Assembly (NCBI RefSeq): GCF_030209835.1 | Contig: NZ_JARVRF010000049.1 | Coordinates: 62,001 to 126,000 of the forward strand | DNA length: 64,000 bases | Direction: 5' to 3' | Origin: Arthrobacter sp. efr-133-R2A-120 | GTDB lineage: Bacteria > Actinomycetota > Actinomycetes > Actinomycetales > Micrococcaceae | Part shown: one piece after another, positions 23,932-32,895 of the stretch | Layout: each line of letters starts with the position of its first letter | Numbering within the stretch: position 1 is the first letter of the stretch | Notes under the pieces: model-generated | The model's database searches: none | Told to the model about the DNA's origin: nothing | What the model saw: the letters and a program-made list of their open reading frames with translations, nothing else | Made by a program: the position numbers and the translations under genes

Positions 23932-25023
23932 ATGACCCAGATCACACACCTGCTACCTGATTCACGGGCCGTCGGCACCGGCGAACTGCCCGAGACGCGG
24001 CTGGGAGTCCAGTTCACCCGCTACCCGGGCCATGAAGACCGGCCACTGGTCGAATCGCTGCGGGCCGCCTTGGATGATGGCTTCACCCTCGTGGTGCTCA
24101 ACAGCATCGCGGCGGAACTTTCCGGTGAGGCTCCTGACGAACTGAACGAGGTGGCGGAGGAAGCCCGGCGCGCAGACGTCGAGCTCCAGCTTGGCCTGGG
24201 CTGCGCGGGACCGTTCGTTGATCCCGCCAGGATTCGGGCCGGGCTGAACAGGACCCTGGCCCGCGGCCTGGAACTAGGCGTCACTGAGTTCTTTGTTTAC
24301 ACACGATCAGTTCGCGAAGGGGCCGTGGAACAAGGCAGGTTCCTCGACCACCCTGCCCAGCTCCGGCTTATCCGCGCGAACCTGGAGGCACTCGCCCCCG
24401 CGGCGCGTGACGCCAAGGTCCGCATCAACGTCAAGACGCACGAAGACTTGGCTTCACCGGAGGTGCAGACGCTTGTCCAGGCATTGGATCCTGCAGTCTT
24501 CGGAATCGGATTCGATGTAGCCAACCTGGTGGTTCGGGGAGAAGACCCGGTCGAGGCAGCCCGGGTGCTTGGACCTCAGGTCAGGATGACCCATTTGGAG
24601 GACGCGGTCCTGTTCCCTTTGCCGCACGGCTACCGGCGTCGCTTGCGGGCAATCGGCGAGGGGGTCTTCGATTGGGAAGCGATCCTTGGCCACCTGTTCC
24701 GTGCCGGGGTACGCGACTTCACCCTGGAACAGCACCGGGGAAAGTTCGACGCTCCGGTTTTCGACCGTTCGTGGTTCACCCACGAACCCCACCTCGACGC
24801 CGCGGGGCTGGGCCAGTTGGCCCGGCTCGGTGTTGCGACGCATGACGGAGTGGCGCGCGGGCATATCCCGGCGCTCGCCGATTGGGACGACGAACCCGCC
24901 CCTGCCGAGCGCCGTCGCCAACTGCTCCACAGTGCCGCCACTGTGCGGACGATCCTCACATCGATCGGTGCCGGCGTGAAAAAGCTGGCCACGATTCTTT
25001 CCGGAGAGGAAGGACTCTCATGA
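23932..25023 (+). CDS. Xylose-isomerase-like TIM-barrel protein with a substituted metal ligand
   Basis: The ATG at 23932 gives 363 residues; earlier in-frame starts would cross the operator and promoter. The fold is that of sugar-phosphate isomerase/epimerase-type TIM barrels: VVLNS, VRINVKTHEDLAS, FGIGFDVANLVVRGEDPVEA, RMTHLED and FTLEQHRG strands. The second paralogue at 30539 shares several segments, notably FD.ANVVVRGEDPV.AAR. Expected metal ligands are Glu, Asp, His and Glu; here Asp195, His221 and Glu266 are present but the first is Lys168. It is the first gene of the transporter operon, overlapping the next start by 4 nt. Reaction unknown. Confidence 0.8.
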   Translation: MTQITHLLPDSRAVGTGELPETRLGVQFTRYPGHEDRPLVESLRAALDDGFTLVVLNSIAAELSGEAPDELNEVAEEARRADVELQLGLGCAGPFVDPARIRAGLNRTLARGLELGVTEFFVYTRSVREGAVEQGRFLDHPAQLRLIRANLEALAPAARDAKVRINVKTHEDLASPEVQTLVQALDPAVFGIGFDVANLVVRGEDPVEAARVLGPQVRMTHLEDAVLFPLPHGYRRRLRAIGEGVFDWEAILGHLFRAGVRDFTLEQHRGKFDAPVFDRSWFTHEPHLDAAGLGQLARLGVATHDGVARGHIPALADWDDEPAPAERRRQLLHSAATVRTILTSIGAGVKKLATILSGEEGLS

Positions 25024-25907
25024 CAGCCATTGCCGCCCCACAGATCGTTGTCCCGGCCAGAAGGAGACCCTTCAGGAGCTTCCTTCGGCGGGACAGGGCG
25101 TTGACCTTGACCTTGTCGTTCTTGGCCGCCCTTATTGTGGCCACCCTGATTGGCCCCTTGGTCTGGCGCGTCCAGCCCGATGCCATCAACCTCGGCGCCG
25201 TCCTTCAGGCTCCCAGCCTGGGACATCCCATGGGCACGGACGACACAGGCCGTGACGTGTTGGCCCGCGTCCTGGCTGGTGGCCGGACATCGATCCTGGC
25301 GGGCCTGACCATTGCGTTGATCGGCGCGGTCGCCGGGTGTATCGCGGCCCTTTTGGCGGGATCCATGCGCGGCTGGGTGGACACACTCTTCACGTGGCTG
25401 ACCAACTCCATCCTCTGCTTCCCGGCCATTCTTCTGGCAATGGCGATCGCGATGGCACTGCAGCCGGGCGTGACGGCGGTGGTCATCGGGCTTTCGCTGC
25501 ACTCGTTCCCCTGGTACATGCGGACCCTTCGCGGCGAGGTGATGCGCTTGTACGGCCAGGATTTCGTTCGCTCCACCGTCGCACTCGGAGCACACCCCGC
25601 CCGCGTGCTGTTCCGCCACGTTTTCCCGCACCTGGTCCCGATCATGATCCTGCAGATGGCCGCCGTCTTCGGCGCGGCGGTGCTCTCCCTGGCTGCCCTC
25701 GGCTACCTGGGCCTCGGTGCGCAACCCCCGACGGCCGAATGGGGAGAAATGATCACCGACGGCCAACAATTCTTCCTAACCGGTCAATGGTGGATCGCTG
25801 GTTTCCCCGGCCTGGGCCTGCTCCTTGCCGTCAGCCTGACCACCATGATCGCCGACAGGGCCCGGGAAGTCCTGGACCCACGCGGTGAATTTATCCAGGC
25901 GAAATGA
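25020..25907 (+). CDS. Peptide-type ABC transporter permease, DppC-like
   Basis: The ATG at 25020 overlaps the preceding stop (ATGA) and gives 295 residues. After a basic cytoplasmic N-terminus come about six membrane segments. Family marks are LGHPMGTDDTGRDVLARVLAGGRTS near residue 60 and the EAA-like loop DFVRSTVALGAHPARVLFRHVFPH. This is one channel subunit of a dipeptide/oligopeptide/nickel-class importer. The order DppC before DppB is reversed from the commonest arrangement. Confidence 0.94.
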   Translation: MTAIAAPQIVVPARRRPFRSFLRRDRALTLTLSFLAALIVATLIGPLVWRVQPDAINLGAVLQAPSLGHPMGTDDTGRDVLARVLAGGRTSILAGLTIALIGAVAGCIAALLAGSMRGWVDTLFTWLTNSILCFPAILLAMAIAMALQPGVTAVVIGLSLHSFPWYMRTLRGEVMRLYGQDFVRSTVALGAHPARVLFRHVFPHLVPIMILQMAAVFGAAVLSLAALGYLGLGAQPPTAEWGEMITDGQQFFLTGQWWIAGFPGLGLLLAVSLTTMIADRAREVLDPRGEFIQAK

Positions 25908-25916
25908 GGTTTCCCG

Positions 25917-26933
25917 ATGATTAACACCATTTTCAAACGGCTCGGAGTAGCACTGGCCACGGTCTTCGGGGCTTCGATCTTCGCCTTCATCCTCCTTCGC
26001 AAGGTTCCCGGCGACCCGGCCCGGGCCATTGCCGGCGATGCGGCCACCGACGACGCCATCGCCGCGCTGCGCAAGTCGATGGGACTGGATGACAACCTGT
26101 TCGTCCAGTACGGCAACTACATGGGCTCGCTCCTCCGCGGCGACTTCGGTTTCTCGTACAGCACCGGCAACAGCGTGGGCAGCCTCCTTGCCCAACGGCT
26201 GCCGGCGACCGTCGAACTGGGGCTGCTGTCGGTCATCATTGCCATTGTGGCGGCGGTCCTCGCCGCGAGCATCTCGGTCTACTCACGACGCCGCTGGCCG
26301 GACCGGCTTCTTCGAATCGCTTCCTCCCTGGCCATGGGATCGCCACCCTTCTGGATCGCCCTTCTTGCCTTGCTGGTTCTCTCGATCCAGCTCGGGATAT
26401 TCCCGGGTCCCGAGGGCCGACTGTCACCAGGGACCCTCCGTCCGCCGAACGTCACCGGCATGTTTACCGTGGACGCCCTGCTTGCGGGACAGTGGGGAAC
26501 TTTCGTCAATGCGGGCTGGCACCTGATTCTGCCCGCGATAATTATCGCCCTGGGTCCGTTCGCCTTCCTCAGCCGGCTGTACCGGAACCAGCTCCGCGGC
26601 ACGCTGCGCGAAACTTTCGTCACCGTCGCCCAGAGCCATGGCTTGCGCAGGTTCCCGGTCTATTCCCGCCACGTGGCTCCGCACGGGCTGTTGGCACTGT
26701 TACCGGCTGCTTCGCTGTTGTTCGCCGATCTCCTGGCGGGAAGCCTGCTGGTCGAGAAAGTGTTCGGGTGGCCGGGCATCGGTTCTATGACCGCAGACGC
26801 CATCATCCAGAAGGACTTTGCCGTGGTCCAGGCGGTGCTCCTGCTGGCCGCCATCCTCTACGTGGTGGTCAGCCTTGCCGCGGACCTCATCATGACCGCG
26901 GCAGATCCCCGCACCCGAGTAGGAGCCCGCTAA
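25917..26933 (+). CDS. Peptide-type ABC transporter permease, DppB-like
   Basis: The 338-residue protein begins with the typical DppB N-terminus (RLGVALATVFGASIFAFILLRKVPGDPA), has six membrane segments and the loop LRETFVTVAQSHGLRRFPVYSRHVAPH. It pairs with the DppC-like subunit encoded just before it. The stop overlaps the next ATG by one base (TAATG). Confidence 0.95.
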   Translation: MINTIFKRLGVALATVFGASIFAFILLRKVPGDPARAIAGDAATDDAIAALRKSMGLDDNLFVQYGNYMGSLLRGDFGFSYSTGNSVGSLLAQRLPATVELGLLSVIIAIVAAVLAASISVYSRRRWPDRLLRIASSLAMGSPPFWIALLALLVLSIQLGIFPGPEGRLSPGTLRPPNVTGMFTVDALLAGQWGTFVNAGWHLILPAIIIALGPFAFLSRLYRNQLRGTLRETFVTVAQSHGLRRFPVYSRHVAPHGLLALLPAASLLFADLLAGSLLVEKVFGWPGIGSMTADAIIQKDFAVVQAVLLLAAILYVVVSLAADLIMTAADPRTRVGAR

Positions 26934-27988
26934 TGTCGCACACCAACGCACTTCCTTTTTCTTCCCGGAGCATGGCCCGCGACGTGATCACGGACCAGGC
27001 GCCCGTACTGAGCGTCAACGGACTAACCACCAACTTCGATACAGCCTCGGGAACCGTCCACGCGGTGCGGGAGGTATCGTTCGACCTCTACAAGCGGCAG
27101 AGATTGGCGATCGTCGGTGAATCGGGCTCCGGGAAATCCGCCCTCGCCATGTCCCTCGTGGGGCTCGTTCCGGCACCGGGACGCATTGTCGGCGGCAGCG
27201 TCAAGCTCAACGGGACAGAGCTCGTGGGCCTTGACGACGCCGGGATCTCCAAGATCCGGGGCCGCGACATCGGCTTGGTGTTCCAAGACCCGATGGCTGC
27301 CCTCGATCCCCTCAAGACCATCGGAACCCAGTTCGTGGAAACCATCCGGGTGCACCAGGACGTGTCCGCCAAGGTGGCCCGGCGGATGGCCTGCGAACTC
27401 CTCGCCGAAGTGGGCGTCAACGATCCCGAACGGAGGATCGCCGACTACCCACACCAGTACTCCGGGGGCATGAGGCAGCGCGTGCTCATTGCCATGGCCA
27501 TCGCGAACGACCCCGCCGTGGTCATCGCCGACGAACCCACCACGGCCCTGGACGTCACCACGCAGGCGCAAGTCCTCGACCTCCTGGCCAAGATCTGCGA
27601 CGAACGCGGCAATGCGCTGGTGATGATCACCCACAACCTGGGGATCGTGGAAGAACTCTGCGACAGCGTCAACGTCATGTATGCGGGACGGTTCGTCGAA
27701 TCCAGCAGCACCCGGTCCCTTTTCGGCTCGCCGGCGCACCCCTACTCGAAGGCGCTCCTCGACTGTGTCATCGACCCCGCCACTGCCAAGCGTGGAGCGT
27801 TGCCGGCCATCCCCGGCTCGCCCCCGGACCTTTCCGTGGATGAGCCCGGATGCCCCTTTGTGTCCCGATGCCCGATCGGCCGGGACGAACTACGGTGCGC
27901 AACTGAACGGCCCGAGGCACGCGCCTTGGCGGGCGGCGCCGTCGTCCGCTGCCATTTCGCAAGCGACACTCCAGGAGATGCAGCATGA
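26933..27988 (+). CDS. Peptide-type ABC transporter ATPase, DppD-like
   Basis: The ATG at 26933 gives 351 residues. Walker A is GESGSGKS (62-69), the signature is YSGGMRQR, Walker B with the catalytic Glu is VVIADEPTTALD, and the C-terminal oligopeptide/dipeptide ABC domain ends with a Cys-containing GCPFVSRCPIGRDELRC segment. The first 25 residues before the ABC domain are an unusual extension. It works with the DppF-like ATPase encoded next, whose start overlaps by 4 nt. Confidence 0.95.
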   Translation: MSHTNALPFSSRSMARDVITDQAPVLSVNGLTTNFDTASGTVHAVREVSFDLYKRQRLAIVGESGSGKSALAMSLVGLVPAPGRIVGGSVKLNGTELVGLDDAGISKIRGRDIGLVFQDPMAALDPLKTIGTQFVETIRVHQDVSAKVARRMACELLAEVGVNDPERRIADYPHQYSGGMRQRVLIAMAIANDPAVVIADEPTTALDVTTQAQVLDLLAKICDERGNALVMITHNLGIVEELCDSVNVMYAGRFVESSSTRSLFGSPAHPYSKALLDCVIDPATAKRGALPAIPGSPPDLSVDEPGCPFVSRCPIGRDELRCATERPEARALAGGAVVRCHFASDTPGDAA

Positions 27989-28830
27989 GCAACGCAGCCA
28001 CAGCCCCGCTCTTGCGGGTGGAGAACCTCAATAAGTCCTACGGCAGGGGCGTCGGTTCCCGGAACCGGACACAGATCCTGCGGGATGTCTCCTTCGAACT
28101 GCGCCGCGGACAAACACTGGGGCTCGTGGGGGAATCGGGCAGCGGCAAGTCCACCACGGCTGCGTGCGTCATGGGCCTGACCGCAGTAGACAGCGGACTG
28201 ATCGAGTTCGACGGCGTCGACCTCACGTCCCTGTCGAAGCGGGAGATGCGGCGGATGCGCAAGCGTATCCAGATGGTGTTCCAGGACCCCAACGGATCCC
28301 TCGACCCCCGCTTCACAGTTGCCGACCTCGTGGAAGAGCCGTTGGTCATCCACGGCGTCTCGGACCCGGCGGAGCGCTCGCGCCGGGTCGAGGAAGTGCT
28401 TGACCGCGTGGGGATCACCCTCAAGCAGGCGCAACGCTATCCGTTCGCGTTCTCCGGCGGTCAACGCCAGCGGATCGCGATTGCCAGGGCACTGGTCCTC
28501 AATCCGGACCTCGTGGTCTTGGACGAACCCGTGAGCGCGCTGGACGTCTCCATCCAGGCCCAGGTCCTCAACCTCCTGAGCGACCTCCAGGATGAGCTCG
28601 GGTTGACCTATTTGTTCATCGTCCATGACCTGGCGGTGGCGCGGCTCATGAGCCATCACATCGCCGTCATGAATTCGGGACAGATCGTCGAAGCCGGAAC
28701 TTCAGCGGACGTCTTCGACAACACCACCCATCCCTATACCCGTGCGTTGCTTGACGCGGTGCCGGGCGCTCGCCGTCGGGCAAATGCGCTTGCGGCGGCC
28801 GGGACGGCCGTAGCCATGGAAGGAAAGTGA
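27985..28830 (+). CDS. Peptide-type ABC transporter ATPase, DppF-like
   Basis: The 281-residue protein has Walker A GESGSGKS (49-56), the FSGGQRQR signature and LVVLDEPVSALD Walker B. It ends at residue 281 after ARRRANALAAAGTAVAMEGK and so lacks the longer Cys-rich oligopeptide domain tail that DppF proteins usually carry. It is the second ATPase of the importer and is followed 1 nt later by the binding-protein gene. Confidence 0.94.
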   Translation: MSNAATAPLLRVENLNKSYGRGVGSRNRTQILRDVSFELRRGQTLGLVGESGSGKSTTAACVMGLTAVDSGLIEFDGVDLTSLSKREMRRMRKRIQMVFQDPNGSLDPRFTVADLVEEPLVIHGVSDPAERSRRVEEVLDRVGITLKQAQRYPFAFSGGQRQRIAIARALVLNPDLVVLDEPVSALDVSIQAQVLNLLSDLQDELGLTYLFIVHDLAVARLMSHHIAVMNSGQIVEAGTSADVFDNTTHPYTRALLDAVPGARRRANALAAAGTAVAMEGK

Positions 28831-28831
28831 A

Positions 28832-30451
28832 ATGAGGACCCTGCCCTCCCTGCGCACCCTGACGAAGAGGACGACGGCGTTCCTCGCCGCCGCGGGCCTG
28901 CTCGCTCTGGCGGGCTGTGCCAGTCCGGCTGCTTCGTCCGCCCCGAGCAGCCGGCCCTTCACCGTGAACTGGGCCACGACGCTGACCAACATCGATCCGG
29001 CGTTCGTCTGCGCGGGCAATGAGAACAGCTTTGCTAGCAACTTTTACGCCCGGCTGGTCAAGCTCGACGAGGATCAACAGCCCGACGGCACGCTCGTGGC
29101 CAACACTGACCCTGCCCGCGTCAAAGGGGACTTGGCCACATCCTGGACGGTTTCCCCCGACGGGAAGGCCTACACGTTCTCCTTGCATCCGGGAGCCAAA
29201 TTCGCGAACGGCAACCCTCTGGACGCCGAGGCCGTCCGGTACTCGATCATGCGGAACCTCACCATCGGAGGGTGCGGATCCCTTGGCCTGCAGATCGGCC
29301 TGACGGACCCGCCCCTGATTAGCAGCGTCGTCGTGGTGAACCCAAAGACTGTCCGGCTCCAGCTATCACGTGCATACCCCGCGATCCTGGTGACGTTGGC
29401 GCAGAGCCGCGGGTCGATCTATGACCCGAAAGTCATCAAGGAACATGGCGAGGACAAGAAAGGCGTGCCGAATCAATGGTTGGCCGCGCACACAGCCAGC
29501 AGTAGCGGCCCCTACGTTCTGGACGAGTACGTGGCCAACAACTACGCGGTCCTCAAGCGCAATCCGAACTACTACGGCCAAGCCGCCAAGGAACCGGTGG
29601 TCCGCGTCAACTTCATCACCTCGATCCCGACCCTGATGCTGCAGGCCCGCCGTGGAGAGGCGGATGTGACCCTGGGGCTGCCACCCTACGTGGTCCACGA
29701 ATTAAGCCAGAACGACTGCTGCACGGTCACCGCGGCCCCGGCATTTGCTCCGGTCACGGTGTCATTCGACAACTCCTCCGGCGTGACGTCGAATCCAAAA
29801 TTGCGGGAGGCGCTGACGTACGCGGTCCCATACGAACAAATCAAGGCCAGCGTGGCTTACGGATACGCGGACAGCTACTACGGCCCCTTCGTTCCAGGAA
29901 CACCCGGCTTCGACCCGCAACGCTCGGCAGCGCGCCCGCTCGACAAGGACAGGGCCCGGGCCTTGGTCAAGGAGTCGGGCCTGGTGAATCCCCAGATCGA
30001 CCTCATGATCAACCCGACATCGCCAGGGGTCTCCACGCTTGCGACGATCCTGAAAGCCTCGTGGGAAGACATAGGGGTCACGGTCAACATCGACTCGCAG
30101 ACGCCCACGGCCTTCGCCACGAAGTTCAACACGGGCAAATACCAGTCTGCGCTGCTTTTCGAGAGCGCCGGTGCGGTGGCTGCCTACGAACTCCGCAAGA
30201 AGATGACCTGTGGCAGCAGCTTCAACAACCAGCACATCTGCATTCCAGGCACGCCGGATCTCATGAAGAAGCTCGACAACGCCCCGGATCTCCAGGCGCA
30301 GCAGCCGTACATCAATGCCCTGGTGGACGCGTGGCGGGCCAGTTCGCCCACCATCATCCTCTACCGTGCGCAGTTCACGGCGGTGCTGGCCCACTCGGTA
30401 AAGGCCTTTGACTACGCCTCGTCAACCACTTTCTACAACTGGGGACGCTAG
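28832..30451 (+). CDS. Peptide-type ABC transporter substrate-binding lipoprotein (family 5)
   Basis: The 539-residue protein starts with a basic region, a hydrophobic stretch and a lipobox LAGC with Cys29, so it should be exported by Sec and lipid-anchored. The body has family 5 features: LATSWTVSPDGKAYTFSLHPGAKFANGNPLDAEAVRYS and the large three-domain length. This class binds peptides but also opines, sugars and nickel complexes. Together with the two permeases and two ATPases it makes a complete importer; substrate unknown. Confidence 0.94.
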   Translation: MRTLPSLRTLTKRTTAFLAAAGLLALAGCASPAASSAPSSRPFTVNWATTLTNIDPAFVCAGNENSFASNFYARLVKLDEDQQPDGTLVANTDPARVKGDLATSWTVSPDGKAYTFSLHPGAKFANGNPLDAEAVRYSIMRNLTIGGCGSLGLQIGLTDPPLISSVVVVNPKTVRLQLSRAYPAILVTLAQSRGSIYDPKVIKEHGEDKKGVPNQWLAAHTASSSGPYVLDEYVANNYAVLKRNPNYYGQAAKEPVVRVNFITSIPTLMLQARRGEADVTLGLPPYVVHELSQNDCCTVTAAPAFAPVTVSFDNSSGVTSNPKLREALTYAVPYEQIKASVAYGYADSYYGPFVPGTPGFDPQRSAARPLDKDRARALVKESGLVNPQIDLMINPTSPGVSTLATILKASWEDIGVTVNIDSQTPTAFATKFNTGKYQSALLFESAGAVAAYELRKKMTCGSSFNNQHICIPGTPDLMKKLDNAPDLQAQQPYINALVDAWRASSPTIILYRAQFTAVLAHSVKAFDYASSTTFYNWGR

Positions 30452-30538
30452 GGGCGACCTCTCTGGGTACCGCTCGGGGCTCCGGAGAGCACCCGCGGCG
30501 GACAAGACAAACACGAAGAACTAGCTAAGGACGCGAAA

Positions 30539-31579
30539 ATGCGAATTGGTGTCGATGGAAGCAAAATCCCCCACGAAGCGGACGACTCGGCGATCCGTAT
30601 CCTTGAGCGGGCGCATGGTATCGGGATGGAAGGGGTGTATTTCCGTAGCGTCATGGACGTCTCCCCAACCCTGGACCGCGGCTTGCTCGCAGAAGTCCGG
30701 GACTGCGCGGATTCACTCAACCTGTACCTCCAGATGGGTCTGGCCAAGGTCAACCCGTACGCGACGGCCGAAGCGCCCCAGGTCCGCAGGCTCGGCGACG
30801 GCGACTACACGCGCGGCATGATCAAGATGATCGAGGCCGCGCACGAAGCCGCCGGCGTGACCGACTTGTGGGTGGCGTGTGCCAACTACCAGCGCGGCAT
30901 GCCGGGCTACTACGTTTTCGACCGCTTCCGGACCGACGCGCCGTGGGCAGACCAGCTCGTGGCGATCGAGAAGTTCCTGCGGCTGCTTGCGCCGGTGGCC
31001 CGGGACCACGGCGTGCACATGAACATCGAGACCCACGAAGAGATCACGAGCTACGAAATCGTCCGCTTGGTGGAAGCCGTGGGGCCGGACGTCCTCGGGG
31101 TCACCTTCGACACGGCCAACGTGGTGGTGCGCGGGGAAGACCCTGTGGCCGCTGCGCGTCGCGTGGCACCGTACACCCGGGCCACGCACTTGCGGGACTT
31201 TGTCCTGGGCGAACAAGACGGCGTGTTCGGGCGGGTCTTCGCACCGATCGGCCAGGGCTCGATCGATTGGGATGCGGTTCTCGGCATCCTGCGCGCCGAA
31301 AACCCGGACCTGCCGCTCTCCATCGAGAACGCAGGCCCCACCCTGCACTTGCCGATCGGCATCGACGATCCTGAATGGATTGCCATGCACCCTGACCTGG
31401 ACCCCGAAGAGGTGGCCAGCATCCGGAACATGGCTGCGGACTACGCGGAACGCGCGGAACGGGGCGACGCGCCGCGGCTCGGCGACTTGCGCGCCGCCCC
31501 GTACGACGGCGCGCACTTCATCGACGTCTCGGCGAAAGCCTTGAGGGACGCGCTGTCCCGGATCGGAGCAGCGGTGTAG
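30539..31579 (+). CDS. Xylose-isomerase-like TIM-barrel protein, metal ligands intact
   Basis: The 346-residue protein starts at an ATG preceded by AAGGA (about 30528). It is a sugar-phosphate isomerase/epimerase-type TIM barrel with a complete metal tetrad: Glu164 (NIETHEE), Asp191 (TFDTAN), His217 (ATHLRD) and Glu263 (SIENAG). It is a paralogue of the protein at 23932, with the shared segment VVVRGEDPV. Enzymes of this group isomerise or epimerise sugars, or cleave related polyols. The gene follows the binding protein after 87 nt, probably in the same operon. Confidence 0.85.
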   Translation: MRIGVDGSKIPHEADDSAIRILERAHGIGMEGVYFRSVMDVSPTLDRGLLAEVRDCADSLNLYLQMGLAKVNPYATAEAPQVRRLGDGDYTRGMIKMIEAAHEAAGVTDLWVACANYQRGMPGYYVFDRFRTDAPWADQLVAIEKFLRLLAPVARDHGVHMNIETHEEITSYEIVRLVEAVGPDVLGVTFDTANVVVRGEDPVAAARRVAPYTRATHLRDFVLGEQDGVFGRVFAPIGQGSIDWDAVLGILRAENPDLPLSIENAGPTLHLPIGIDDPEWIAMHPDLDPEEVASIRNMAADYAERAERGDAPRLGDLRAAPYDGAHFIDVSAKALRDALSRIGAAV

Positions 31580-31607
31580 GCACGACTGCACCGTTCACAC
31601 CCAACTG

Positions 31608-31657
31608 GCTCGCAGTTGTTGTCGTTATGAGCCGCCATAACGACAACAACTGCGAGC
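31608..31657. repeat. Perfect 22-bp inverted repeat with a 6-nt loop
   Basis: The arm at 31608-31629 (GCTCGCAGTTGTTGTCGTTA and TG) is perfectly complementary to 31636-31657, leaving the loop AGCCGC. The hairpin lies between the TIM-barrel gene and the P1-peptidase gene, just before GGGGAGGAG. No U-run follows, so it does not look like a standard intrinsic terminator. It could be a dispersed palindromic element, a Rho-independent stop of unusual form, or an mRNA-stability structure. Confidence 0.8.
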
Positions 31658-31687
31658 TACTTGGGTGGGGAGGAGCAGAATAGGCCC

Positions 31688-32638
31688 ATGACTTCCAAGA
31701 TCACTGATGTGCCAGGAATCCGGGTGGGACATGTCCAGCGGATCGGCGGTGGCTGGCTGAGCGGGGTGACCGTTGTCCTTCCGCCGCCGGGGACGGTGGG
31801 ATCGGTGGATGTGCGTGGCGGCGGCCCCGGCACGCACGAGACGGACGCCCTCGACCCCACCACGCTGGTGCCCACGGTCGACGCCGTTGTGCTCACCGGC
31901 GGTAGCGCCTTCGGTTTGGTCACGGCCCACGGCGCCCAGCGATGGTGCGAAGAACAAGGGCGCGGTTTCGCCGTGACCGGGGGAGTAGTACCGATCGTCC
32001 CGGCCGCCGCGATCTTCGACCTGGGTCGCGGCGGTGACTTCGCAGCCCGCCCCGACGAAGCCATGGGTTACGAAGCCGCCGGTGCGGCTGCGGCGTCAAG
32101 CGAGCACGCCGACGTCGTGCGCGGAAACGTCGGTGCCGGTACCGGTGCCGTGATTGGGCGCGGCGCGTTCAAAGGGGGAGTTGGCACCTCGTCCATCACC
32201 CTGGACAGCGGCGTGGTGGTGGGTGCGCTCGCAGTGGTCAACGCTCTGGGAATGCCTTTCGGCACATCGTCCCGTCGGACGGAATCCGGCAGCTCCGAAC
32301 CGGCGGGGCCTCCGGCGCTGAACACCACGCTCGTCGTCGTCGCCACCAACGCGGTCCTCGACCCGGCCGAATGCAAGCGCACCGCGAGTGCCGCACACGC
32401 CGGCCTCGCCCGGGCGCTGAGTCCTTCCCATACGCTCGCCGACGGCGACACCGTGTTCGCGCTGGCGACCGGCGCCGTCGGGCTTGACCGCAGTTCGGAA
32501 CAAGCAAGGCAGGTGTCGCTCATCACCCTGCAAAGCGCAGCGGCAGACGCCGTCCGCCTGGCTGTCCTCGACGGTGTCGCGGCCGCGGAATCCATCACGA
32601 CGGCGGCAAGCACCTTCCCTGCCTACGGCGCGGTTTAG
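31688..32638 (+). CDS. P1-family (DmpA-like) peptidase
   Basis: The ATG at 31688 gives 316 residues starting MTSKITDVPGIRVGHVQ, the typical DmpA/P1 N-terminus; the distance from GGGGAGGAG to this ATG is about 13 nt, longer than ideal, so a TTG at 31661 cannot be excluded. Motifs include VVLTGGSAFGL and KGGVGTSSITLDSGVVVGALAVVNALG, the area where P1 peptidases cut themselves to expose a nucleophile Ser or Thr. Family members are aminopeptidases, D-esterases and beta-aminopeptidases. It ends the accessory operon; infA follows. Confidence 0.88.
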   Translation: MTSKITDVPGIRVGHVQRIGGGWLSGVTVVLPPPGTVGSVDVRGGGPGTHETDALDPTTLVPTVDAVVLTGGSAFGLVTAHGAQRWCEEQGRGFAVTGGVVPIVPAAAIFDLGRGGDFAARPDEAMGYEAAGAAAASSEHADVVRGNVGAGTGAVIGRGAFKGGVGTSSITLDSGVVVGALAVVNALGMPFGTSSRRTESGSSEPAGPPALNTTLVVVATNAVLDPAECKRTASAAHAGLARALSPSHTLADGDTVFALATGAVGLDRSSEQARQVSLITLQSAAADAVRLAVLDGVAAAESITTAASTFPAYGAV

Positions 32639-32895
32639 CGGGATCCAAGGCAGTTCCCCGGCCAGGGGAAGGGTGACACCGTGCCGGTGTCTGCGCTAGC
32701 ATGGGCGGATTTAACTTTCGCGCCGTCTTGGCGTAGAGTTGTCTGTTGGTTGTCTGCACAGCCACGCCCATTTAACAGGTCGCGAGTCCTGCTTCGTGGA
32801 GTGGCAGGAGCCGGACGGCCAAACAAACAAAAAACGTCCGCAGATTTTCCGGTGCCTAACCGGAGGGCTGCGGCAAACAACAGTTAGCGGAGGAT
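32639..32895 (+). other. infA leader region
   Basis: These 257 nt hold a small hairpin after the P1-peptidase gene (GACACCG/CGGTGTC, about 32672-32687), a promoter (32711-32739) and a leader of about 150 nt. Near the end a two-tier hairpin (CCGCAG/CTGCGG with inner TCCGG/CCGGA, 32838-32873) lies 12 nt before the ribosome binding site GCGGAGGAT, where it could affect infA translation. No gene is visible. Confidence 0.5.
32711..32739 (+). promoter_or_regulatory. Candidate promoter of the infA-rpmJ-rpsM operon
   Basis: TTAACT (32711-32716) and TAGAGT (32734-32739) are separated by 17 nt, a good match to actinobacterial housekeeping promoters. It restores transcription downstream of the accessory block and implies a 5' leader of roughly 150 nt before infA. 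Confidence 0.6.
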
